6,306 nucleotides of DNA from positions 1-6,306 of the forward strand of contig CAZVLM010000031.1 of NCBI GenBank assembly GCA_964628065.1. Direction: 5' to 3'. Positions 1 to 5,284 of the stretch are shown here, in pieces. Every line of letters starts with the position of its first letter. Position 1 is the first letter of the stretch. Under the pieces are notes generated by a model, which saw only the letters and a list, made by a program, of their open reading frames with translations, was not told the DNA's origin and ran no database searches. Position numbers and translations under genes: made by a program. The DNA comes from CAIXMG01 sp964628065. Its GTDB lineage: Bacteria; Patescibacteriota; Minisyncoccia; Phycocordibacterales; UBA1006.

Positions 1-10
1 TTTACAAAAA

Positions 11-19
11 TGCTATAAT
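11..19 (+). promoter_or_regulatory. Extended -10 promoter element before gene 1
   Basis: TG at 11-12, one spacer base, then a perfect TATAAT at 14-19: a consensus extended -10 element for a housekeeping sigma factor. A -35 box at normal spacing would lie before the window, so it cannot be judged. Transcription would start about 7 nt after the hexamer, near 26, leaving a leader of only about 5 nt before the ATG at 31. No ribosome binding site fits in that space. The match is seen; the start point is inferred. Confidence 0.7.
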
Positions 20-30
20 CTTTTAAGTAT

Positions 31-1497
31 ATGGACATAGGAAGCACAATCATTTTCTTTCTCCGAGAATTCGTATGGCCGCTGATCGCAGGGACGGCGG
101 TTATTTGGGTACCACTCCTTTTGTTGTGGGCAGGATGGGGATGGTGGATTGAATATGTGCGAAAAGTAAAAATTTCAGAAGCAAAGTGGACCATGATCGA
201 AATCAAGATTCCGAAAGAAGTCTTCAAGAGTCCTGAAGCTGTAGAAACGGTATTTAACGCGTTGTATGGAGACACGAAACCGCCTTTGTTTACAAAAGGC
301 ATCGAAACCAAATGGTCTACCTTCATCGCGGATTTCGGAAAATGGTATGGAGCTGCGTGGCTTGGAAACTGGCCTCTGTGGTGGTCACTTGAGATCGCAT
401 CGATTGAAGGAAATATTTATTTCTTTATTCGGTGCGAACCAAAGAACCGTGAAATGATCGAAAACTTCCTCTATGCGCAATTCCCGCAGGCAGAAATTAC
501 AGAAGTAGACGATTACACAAAATACGTCCCTCCATTTAAGGCCGAAGGAAATTGGGATCTCCGCGGATGTGAATTTAAGTTGAAAGAAACATTTGCCCCG
601 AATCCTGATGACAAAGACACAAAGCAGCCAATCGACGCATTACCAATCAAAACTTATATCGATTACGGACTTGATAAAGCGTTCCAGCTTGAAGAAAACC
701 AGAAAATTGATCCGCTGGTTCCATTGCTTCAATCTATCGGATCGCTCGGAGTGGGAGAGCAGGCATGGATTCAGATTGTAGTGCAAGGATCGTGGGCACA
801 TTTCGAAAATCCAGATCCAAAGAAAAAAGCCGATAAGCCATTCGTAACATGGCAGGACGTCGGAAGATATTATATTGACCAGATATTGCTTGCACCTTGG
901 CGAGGAGAGCTGCGAAAAGAGCCTGATGGAGATAAAAAAGACGCCGAAGGAAAGCAAATCTTCAAGACCGTTTACAATACTGGATTTAAAGATGCTCCTG
1001 AAAACGTAAAACTAAAAGCTGAGCATACTGAGCGAAAACTTATCAAGCCTGGATATGATTGTGGTATTCGCGTTCTCTATCTAGCAACGAAAGATAAGTT
1101 TAAGAAAGATAAATTCGGTGAAATTAAAAACACATTCAAACAGTTTGCAGCGCCGAACTTAAACTCGTTTGAAGCAATCAATGGTACTGATGACGGATTT
1201 GATTACCCATGGCAAGATTTCCGCGATATGAAAAAGTTGTTGAACCGAGAAAAAATGTTTAAGCGATATGTTAAACGAGATTTCTTTTATCCACCAGAAA
1301 TGGGTGCTACAACGGCTATTAAAAAAATTGCCGATAAACCTCTTGTGAACGCCACGATTAAATCAAGCGAAACGTTCGTACTTAACACAGAAGAGCTTGC
1401 GACGATTTTCCACTTCCCAGGAAGTGTTGCTACAACATCTGCCCTTGGACGAATTGAAGCACAGAAGGCAGAACCGCCTGCGAATCTCCCTATATAA
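31..1497 (+). CDS. Membrane-anchored protein related to the N-terminal module of CPR VirD4/TraG-like ATPases (DUF8128-like)
   Basis: Codes for 488 residues. A Trp-rich hydrophobic segment spans about residues 14-40 and is followed by basic residues, so the rest is probably cytoplasmic. The body starts with a TMIEIKIPKEVFKSPEA stretch (54-70), then WWSLEIASIEGNIYFFIR (117-134) and AQFPQAEITEVDDYT (149-163). It ends with NTEELATIFHFPG (452-464) and EPPANLP (481-487). I recognise this motif series as the region that, in many Patescibacteria, precedes a type IV secretion DNA-binding ATPase domain. Here the protein stops at PPANLPI with no Walker A or B motif, so it is either a stand-alone accessory subunit or a split version whose ATPase is encoded elsewhere. 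It may take part in a secretion, pilus or DNA-transfer machine at the membrane, which is inference from the family. The ATG at 31 is the only start fitting the promoter at 11-19. The next gene begins 3 nt after the stop. Family recognition is from memory; the exact DUF number is less certain than the relationship. Confidence 0.62.
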   Translation: MDIGSTIIFFLREFVWPLIAGTAVIWVPLLLLWAGWGWWIEYVRKVKISEAKWTMIEIKIPKEVFKSPEAVETVFNALYGDTKPPLFTKGIETKWSTFIADFGKWYGAAWLGNWPLWWSLEIASIEGNIYFFIRCEPKNREMIENFLYAQFPQAEITEVDDYTKYVPPFKAEGNWDLRGCEFKLKETFAPNPDDKDTKQPIDALPIKTYIDYGLDKAFQLEENQKIDPLVPLLQSIGSLGVGEQAWIQIVVQGSWAHFENPDPKKKADKPFVTWQDVGRYYIDQILLAPWRGELRKEPDGDKKDAEGKQIFKTVYNTGFKDAPENVKLKAEHTERKLIKPGYDCGIRVLYLATKDKFKKDKFGEIKNTFKQFAAPNLNSFEAINGTDDGFDYPWQDFRDMKKLLNREKMFKRYVKRDFFYPPEMGATTAIKKIADKPLVNATIKSSETFVLNTEELATIFHFPGSVATTSALGRIEAQKAEPPANLPI

Positions 1498-1498
1498 T
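1493..1498 (+). promoter_or_regulatory. TATAAT box overlapping the stop codon of gene 1, before mltG
   Basis: A perfect TATAAT at 1493-1498 contains the TAA stop of the preceding gene (1495-1497). There is no TGn extension and no good -35 box about 17 nt upstream. It lies only 2 nt before the ATG at 1501 but 11 nt before the in-frame ATG at 1510, the same spacing as gene 1 to its own box. If active, it would give an mRNA starting near 1505 and favour the ATG at 1510. Confidence 0.4.
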
Positions 1499-1500
1499 TC

Positions 1501-2499
1501 ATGGATTACATGTATCCAAAAATTCAAATGGACGAGCGAGATCAGAACAGAAGAAAGCTTTTTGTGGCTTTTTCTGTTTGTATTGGAATACTCGTTGTTA
1601 TCATTGTATCTTTTTATGTTTCTGGCCGAGCGCCGGCTCAGTTTGTGCAGGGAACTATTGTTACTGTTCCTAAAGCGGCGAGCACCTCAGAAGTTGGTAC
1701 CATTCTTCAAAACGCTCAAGTAATTCGATCAAAAGGTCTGTTCCAGTTTTATGTAAAAGTAGTATTGGGAAACAAGCCGGTTATTGCGGGGGATTTCTCT
1801 TTCCCGAAGAAGCAGTCTGTCTTTCAAATTGCACGTATGATTACCGGAGGTAAATTCGGCGCTGCCCAAGTAAAAGTAACCATTCCCGAAGGGTCTTCAG
1901 TTCAGGACATTGCGCGCATTATGCAGAAAGCGATTCCAAGTTGGAATGCCGATGAGTTTGTAGCAAAGGCAAAAGGGTCAGAAGGGTACTTATTCCCTGA
2001 AACATATTTTGTGTTCAAGACCATTACTCCCGACGCGATAATAGAACGATTAAAGTCAGAATATGAGAATAAAGTAAGCTCGCTTCGATTGAGTATGATT
2101 GCAGTTAAACGAACAGAGCTCCAGGTTATTACCATGGCAAGTATTCTTGAAAAAGAAGCGCGCAGTGCAGACGAGGCAACCATTATTTCTGGAATCTTAT
2201 GGAAACGAATCGAAAAGGGAATGCCGTTGCAGGTAGATGCGCCGTTTCTTTATACATTAGGCAAAACGAGCGAACAGCTTACTTCAGCCGATTTGCAAAA
2301 AGATGGTCCGTACAATACTTATACTCGAAAAGGATTACCAAAAGGTCCAATCGGAAACCCAGGACTTGCAACCATTAATGCTGCTATTCATCCCGTGAGT
2401 TCGACTTACTATTATTACTTGCACGACAGTAAAGGCGTGGTGCATTATGCAAAAACGTACGATGAGCATGTACAAAATAAGAAAAAATATTTAAAATAA
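1501..2499 (+). CDS. mltG: Endolytic murein transglycosylase MltG (YceG-like)
   Basis: Codes for 332 residues, close to the usual MltG length of about 340. MltG cleaves nascent glycan strands in the outer part of the cytoplasmic membrane and is thought to set glycan chain length. One transmembrane segment at about residues 20-42 follows a basic N-terminus, giving the expected cytoplasm-in, catalytic-domain-out topology. Family motifs in order: IPEGSSVQDIA (128-138, LysM-like subdomain), EGYLFPETY (161-169), ASILEKEA (213-220; Glu217 aligns with the catalytic Glu of E. coli MltG), MPLQVDAP (241-248), GPYNTY (269-274), GLPKGPIGNPGL (278-289) and KTYDEH (318-323). Many bacterial homologues have DPT where this protein has DAP. 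Starts at 1501, 1510 and 1528 are all in frame. I give the longest; the TATAAT spacing favours 1510, and nothing in the fold depends on the choice. There is no Shine-Dalgarno sequence. The gene at 4081 may be a second murein enzyme in the same string. Confidence 0.93.
   Translation: MDYMYPKIQMDERDQNRRKLFVAFSVCIGILVVIIVSFYVSGRAPAQFVQGTIVTVPKAASTSEVGTILQNAQVIRSKGLFQFYVKVVLGNKPVIAGDFSFPKKQSVFQIARMITGGKFGAAQVKVTIPEGSSVQDIARIMQKAIPSWNADEFVAKAKGSEGYLFPETYFVFKTITPDAIIERLKSEYENKVSSLRLSMIAVKRTELQVITMASILEKEARSADEATIISGILWKRIEKGMPLQVDAPFLYTLGKTSEQLTSADLQKDGPYNTYTRKGLPKGPIGNPGLATINAAIHPVSSTYYYYLHDSKGVVHYAKTYDEHVQNKKKYLK
2492..2497 (+). promoter_or_regulatory. Possible -10 box (TAAAAT) at the end of mltG
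   Basis: TAAAAT matches the -10 consensus at five of six positions and ends 7 nt before the ATG at 2505, so transcription would start at about the base before the start codon. It lies in the last codons of mltG, in an A-rich stretch where such a match arises easily, and has no TGn and no clear -35 box. Its main support is that it matches the arrangement at the other starts. Confidence 0.33.
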
Positions 2500-2504
2500 C
2501 CTCT

Positions 2505-3044
2505 ATGAGAGAGAAAAAACTAGCATTCATCGACTTAGAAACAACAGGATTTAATCCGCTTACTCACGAAGTTATCGAAATCGGATGCCTTTTTGCAAAA
2601 CTGAATGATAAAGGAATTTATGAGGAACTTGATAGTTTTGAAATTAAAGTAAAACCGGACCATATTGAAACAGCAGAAGCCGAGGCGCTTCGTATTAATC
2701 GTTATGACGAAGCGACATGGATGTTTGGTCACACTCAAAAGGAAGCGTTTACAATGCTTGCGCAGAAATGTGAAGGGTGTGTGCTTGTTGCTCAAAACAC
2801 CCCGTTTGACTATGGATTCCTTAATAATGGATTCATGCGACATGGACTTAAGGATCCGTTCTTCTTCGCGAAGCTAGATACTATTTCGCTTGCTTACTTA
2901 AGATTCAGAAAAGATCCTGAAATGACGAGCTTTAGCCTTAAGGCGCTTTGCGAAAAATATGGCATTAAGAATGAGAAGGCTCACAATGCTTTAGCTGATA
3001 TTCGTGCCACGTTTGAGGTGTTTAAGAAGTTGATGGGACAGTAA
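2505..3044 (+). CDS. DEDDh 3'-5' exonuclease (DnaQ / RNase T-like fold)
   Basis: Codes for 179 residues, a single exonuclease domain. It would remove nucleotides from the 3' end of DNA or RNA by two-metal-ion catalysis. All acidic positions of the superfamily are present: ExoI is FIDLETTG with Asp10 and Glu12; ExoII is NTPFDYGFL with Asp102; ExoIII is HNALADIRAT with His160 and Asp165. His160 places it in the DEDDh branch, like the proofreading epsilon subunit of DNA polymerase III and RNase T. No polymerase gene is nearby, and I see no sign of polymerase, helicase or GIY-YIG domains that sometimes accompany this fold, so its substrate (proofreading, repair or RNA trimming) cannot be told from sequence. 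The ATG at 2505 is 5 nt after the mltG stop and gives an N-terminus that runs directly into the first strand of the fold. No ribosome binding site is seen. Confidence 0.88.
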   Translation: MREKKLAFIDLETTGFNPLTHEVIEIGCLFAKLNDKGIYEELDSFEIKVKPDHIETAEAEALRINRYDEATWMFGHTQKEAFTMLAQKCEGCVLVAQNTPFDYGFLNNGFMRHGLKDPFFFAKLDTISLAYLRFRKDPEMTSFSLKALCEKYGIKNEKAHNALADIRATFEVFKKLMGQ

Positions 3045-3049
3045 AAGTG

Positions 3050-3058
3050 TGGTACTGT
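3050..3058 (+). promoter_or_regulatory. Possible extended -10 element before mnmA
   Basis: TGg followed by TACTGT (3053-3058) is an extended -10 with a weak hexamer, four of six positions matching TATAAT. The hexamer ends 6 nt before the ATG at 3065, which puts a typical transcription start exactly on the A of that codon. It sits in the 20-nt gap between the exonuclease stop and mnmA, so protein coding does not constrain it. Confidence 0.4.
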
Positions 3059-3064
3059 AACGCC

Positions 3065-4084
3065 ATGAAAGTATTCGTTGGTGTATCAGGCGGAGTAGAT
3101 TCGAGCGTGTCCGCAGCGCTCCTCAAAGACCAAGGCTATGACGTAGTCGGGGTTTTTATTCGTACCTGGCAGCCAGACTGGATTGAGTGTACCTGGCGAG
3201 ACGAACGACGTGATGCGATGCGTGTATGCGCTCATTTGGAAATTCCTTTTGTGGAACTTAATTTAGAAAAAGAATATAAGGAAGGAGTGGCTGATTACAT
3301 GATCCGCGAATACAAAGCGGGCCGTACTCCAAACCCAGATGTGATGTGTAACCGCGAAGTAAAATTTGGTGGGTTTCTTAATTGGGCACGAAAGAATAGT
3401 GGCAAGGTCGCAACGGGGCATTATGCACAGAATACTAATAACCAGTTAGTAAAAGGAGTGGATATGTCAAAGGATCAATCCTATTTTTTGTGGACACTTA
3501 CAACAGATCAGCTTAAGGACATTTTATTTCCAATCGGTCACTTACAGAAGTCTGAAGTTAGAAAGTTAGCAGAAAAGTATAAGCTACCAACAGCAACAAA
3601 GAAAGATTCCCAAGGCATTTGTTTTATTGGCGATATCGATATGAAAGAGTTTCTTGGTCACTACATTGAATCTAAAGAAGGAAAGGTACTAGATGAATCA
3701 GGAAAAGTGATCGGTGTACATCACGGAGCATTGTTCCATACGCTCGGGGAACGGCATGGTTTTACTATTACAGAAAAAACTCCTGACGATAAACCGTATT
3801 ACGTTATTGCTAAGAGTATTGATGATAATACGATTACCGTTTCTCAGAATCCACAAGAAATAAAACCTAAAAAAACTTTCACATTAACAGATTGTGTTTG
3901 GCGAAGCGAGATAAGTAATAAGAAGTATGTGGCACAGATCAGGTATCATGGAGAATTGAAAGCATGTTCAATAAATGGAAACGAAGTAACTTTTGACGAA
4001 CCAGATTTTTCGTTATCATTTGGTCAATCAGTAGTCGTATATGATGGCGGAATCTGTGTGGGTGGTGGTATACTTTCCGCATGA
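3065..4084 (+). CDS. mnmA: tRNA-specific 2-thiouridylase MnmA
   Basis: Codes for 339 residues, slightly shorter than the roughly 360-370 usual for MnmA. The enzyme uses ATP and a relayed persulfide sulfur to make 2-thiouridine at wobble position 34 of Lys, Glu and Gln tRNAs. The N-terminal PP-loop ATP pyrophosphatase motif is VSGGVDSSV (7-15). The first catalytic Cys is Cys95 in TPNPDVMCNREVKF; the second is Cys186 in DSQGICFIGD, aligning with E. coli Cys102 and Cys199. A TGHYA motif lies at 117-121, followed by DMSKDQSYFLW (133-143), and the protein ends with the family's YDGGICVGGGI (327-337) in the C-terminal beta-barrel. The segment after the first domain strand (WQPDWIECTWRDERRDAM) is compact, as I recall for CPR homologues. 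A GTG at 3047 would add six residues (MWYCNA) ahead of the conserved MKVFVGVSGG; I reject it and use the ATG at 3065. The stop TGA overlaps the next ATG by 4 nt. Confidence 0.95.
   Translation: MKVFVGVSGGVDSSVSAALLKDQGYDVVGVFIRTWQPDWIECTWRDERRDAMRVCAHLEIPFVELNLEKEYKEGVADYMIREYKAGRTPNPDVMCNREVKFGGFLNWARKNSGKVATGHYAQNTNNQLVKGVDMSKDQSYFLWTLTTDQLKDILFPIGHLQKSEVRKLAEKYKLPTATKKDSQGICFIGDIDMKEFLGHYIESKEGKVLDESGKVIGVHHGALFHTLGERHGFTITEKTPDDKPYYVIAKSIDDNTITVSQNPQEIKPKKTFTLTDCVWRSEISNKKYVAQIRYHGELKACSINGNEVTFDEPDFSLSFGQSVVVYDGGICVGGGILSA
4066..4074 (+). promoter_or_regulatory. Extended -10 element inside the 3' end of mnmA
   Basis: TGg plus TATACT (4069-4074) matches the extended -10 consensus at TG and at five of six hexamer positions. 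It ends 6 nt before the ATG at 4081, so a transcript would begin at the start codon itself. The element lies within the codons for the conserved GGGIL end of MnmA, so part of the match is forced by the protein. No -35 box is visible. The gene may also be translated by coupling through the ATGA overlap. Confidence 0.42.
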
Positions 4085-5127
4085 GATTTGCATCTGTTCT
4101 AGGAAAAGCATTGATAGTAGCGCTTGCATTAGTCGGGCTAGTATTCAGTGGTGTTTTTATCGCGATGAAATTCGGATGGACTAATGTGAAGGGAAGCATT
4201 AAGGAACGCAACGACTCCTTCTTCATGAATGTTCCAAAAGATACTACCGATGGATCTACTGATCAGGCAGTAGTTCTCTGTAAGATCCATGCGTTGGCGA
4301 ACGTTGCTCCAGAGACCGCTAAAAAAATTCAAATTGTGTATGAAACCAATGCGGACTCTGCGTTAGTGAATAAAATGTTTGCCACAGCACAGCTTCGCTT
4401 TTTAAGCACGGGACTTCTCGGACGATTTGCGGAATGTGCACGTGTTACGATTCCGGACACAACCCCGATTGCACAAACGGCATACGCTTGGGCTGATTCG
4501 CCTGAATGGCAAGTTCTTAAATCCGCGTTTATTCGTGATCAAGATATTATTAGACAAGCAGCAAAAGATGCCGGTGTCTCGCCTCGAATGCTATTAGGTG
4601 GGGTAGTTGGAGAGCAGTTTAGATTCTTTACAAGCAATAGAGACTCATTCAAGTCATACTTTGAACCCTTGAAAATATTAGCGACACTTTCAAAGTTTTC
4701 ATACGGCATCGCAGGACTTAAGCCCGAAACAGTTCAGCGTATTGAAGAAAACCTGCATAATCCTAAGTCGGCGTATTACTTAGGAAAAGATATGGAAAAT
4801 ATTATCAGATATCCGGTTGGTTCTGATGAAGCTCAAATTCGATTCGACCGTATTACAGACACTAAAAATCCATACTATTCGTATTTGTATGTAGGATTAT
4901 TTATGCGTGAAGTAATACAGCAGTGGAAAGGTGAAGGATTTGATATCTCAAACCGACCTGATGCATTATCGACGTTGTACAACTTGGGATTCAATCGATC
5001 AATTCCAAAAGCGGAACCGGTTGCTGGTGGAGCACCCATCACTGTAAATGGAGAGCTTTATAATTTTGGAGAACTTGGTGAGCAGTTCTATTATTCAGGA
5101 GAACTCATTCAAGAATTTCCTTATTAA
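4081..5127 (+). CDS. Membrane-anchored exported protein, putative divergent lysozyme-like murein hydrolase
   Basis: Codes for 348 residues. Residues 1-29 form a signal anchor or uncleaved signal peptide (short basic start, hydrophobic core about 9-28, no lipobox), so the body should lie outside the cytoplasmic membrane. I cannot assign it to a named family with confidence. The second half reads like a lytic-transglycosylase/lysozyme fold: GVSPRMLLGGVVGEQFR (165-181) has a Glu at 178 placed like a catalytic Glu on the first core helix. SYGIAGLKPETVQRIEENL (207-225) resembles the S-x-G-x-x-Q-x-K/P-x-T-A segment of transglycosylases. A helical region with NPYYSYLYVGLFMREVIQQW (263-282) and then LSTLYNLGF (296-304) follow. 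The tail (VAGGAPITVNGELYNFGELGEQFYYSGEL, split at about 325) is rich in aromatics and Gly. The first half (about 30-160) shows nothing I recognise. It overlaps mnmA by 4 nt and sits in the same string as mltG, which fits a wall role. The enzymatic call is inference. Confidence 0.5.
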   Translation: MRFASVLGKALIVALALVGLVFSGVFIAMKFGWTNVKGSIKERNDSFFMNVPKDTTDGSTDQAVVLCKIHALANVAPETAKKIQIVYETNADSALVNKMFATAQLRFLSTGLLGRFAECARVTIPDTTPIAQTAYAWADSPEWQVLKSAFIRDQDIIRQAAKDAGVSPRMLLGGVVGEQFRFFTSNRDSFKSYFEPLKILATLSKFSYGIAGLKPETVQRIEENLHNPKSAYYLGKDMENIIRYPVGSDEAQIRFDRITDTKNPYYSYLYVGLFMREVIQQWKGEGFDISNRPDALSTLYNLGFNRSIPKAEPVAGGAPITVNGELYNFGELGEQFYYSGELIQEFPY

Positions 5128-5139
5128 CATTGGCACGCA

Positions 5140-5155
5140 GTGAGCTCGCGCTCAC
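5140..5155 (+). repeat. Short GC-rich hairpin (6-bp stem)
   Basis: GTGAGC at 5140-5145 and GCTCAC at 5150-5155 pair perfectly around a TCGC loop. It begins 12 nt after the stop of the preceding gene, a usual place for a transcript end, but no T-run follows directly; the next pyrimidine-rich stretch starts about 10 nt later. It could stabilise the 3' end of the upstream mRNA. Confidence 0.5.
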
Positions 5156-5158
5156 GAA

Positions 5159-5202
5159 GAAGAACTTTCTTTTCTGAGCTTGCGAAGAAAAAAAGTTGCT
5201 TC
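5159..5202 (+). repeat. Long AU-rich imperfect hairpin with competing alternative stem
   Basis: AACTTT (5163-5168), a bulged C, and TTTTCT (5170-5175) pair with AGAAAA (5186-5191) and AAAGTT (5192-5197) around a 10-nt loop. GAA (5159-5161) with TTC (5200-5202) extends it to about 15 pairs past a small internal loop. A second stem, TGCGAAG (5181-5187) with CTTCGCA (5199-5205), uses the loop and the right arm, so the two cannot form together. No T-run follows, so it is not a classical terminator. Confidence 0.5.
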
Positions 5203-5269
5203 GCAGTGAAAAGCGAGCGTAGAGTCTTATTAAAAGTGGAAAACTATTTTGTTTTGTTATGTATCAATG

Positions 5270-5275
5270 TATAAT
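5270..5275 (+). promoter_or_regulatory. Consensus TATAAT box before the MgtC-family gene
   Basis: A perfect TATAAT in an AT-rich non-coding stretch, ending 9 nt before the ATG at 5285. TG directly abuts the hexamer instead of lying one base away, so it is not a standard extended -10. The best -35 resemblance, TTGTTT at 5249-5254, is weak and only 15 nt upstream. A start near 5282 would give a leader of about 3 nt. This is the likeliest promoter for the two-gene block B. Confidence 0.6.
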
Positions 5276-5284
5276 GAATACATC

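Larger units (their letters stand above)
5136..5209 (+). repeat. Direct repeat CGCAGTGA, two copies 66 nt apart
   Basis: The octamer CGCAGTGA occurs at 5136-5143 and again at 5202-5209. Between them, GAGCTCGCG (5142-5150 region) and GAGCTTGCG (5176-5184 region) are near copies of each other, each followed soon by GAAGAA. This suggests an imperfect duplication of a module of roughly 35-65 nt, or growth of the spacer from short motifs. The copies are too short and irregular to be a CRISPR or transposon end. Confidence 0.45.
5128..5284. other. Non-coding spacer with repeats, competing hairpins and a promoter
   Basis: This is the only sizeable gap in the window (157 nt). I see no convincing coding sequence in it. 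Its first 90 nt are built from reshuffled short motifs (CGCAGTGA twice, GAGCTyGCG twice, GAAGAA twice, GCGAGC and its complement GCTCGC), which produce several alternative hairpins listed separately. The remaining part is AT-rich and ends with the -10 box of the MgtC-family gene. Similar motif-rich spacers are common in CPR genomes as I recall them. The spacer separates block A from block B and could hold a transcript end for the former. Confidence 0.6.

Noticed and set aside
1..6. TTTACA read as a -35 box for gene 1
   Set aside because: It is only 7 nt ahead of the TATAAT, far short of the roughly 17 nt needed.
640..957. A 105-codon open frame on the minus strand
   Set aside because: Antisense to gene 1, whose frame is continuous and carries family motifs; the translation resembles no protein I know.
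3047..3064. GTG start adding six residues to MnmA
   Set aside because: The family starts at the conserved MKVxVGxSGG, and the extension would overlap the probable -10 element at 3050-3058.
4082..4084. TGA recoding (genetic code 25 as in some CPR lineages)
   Set aside because: TGA ends MnmA right after the conserved C-terminal motif, and readthrough meets a TAG a few codons later; nothing in the window needs TGA as a sense codon.
5159..5202. Hairpin after the gene at 4081 as an intrinsic terminator
   Set aside because: The stem is AU-rich and is not followed by a T-run on either strand, unlike the clear terminator at 6280-6306.
5136..5209. CRISPR array or transposon ends in the spacer
   Set aside because: Repeats are 8-9 nt, imperfect and only two copies, with no regular spacing and no transposase nearby.
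5249..5284. TTG or upstream ATG starts extending the MgtC-family protein by up to 12 residues
   Set aside because: The extension is not family-like and contains the TATAAT box, whose transcript would begin after those codons.
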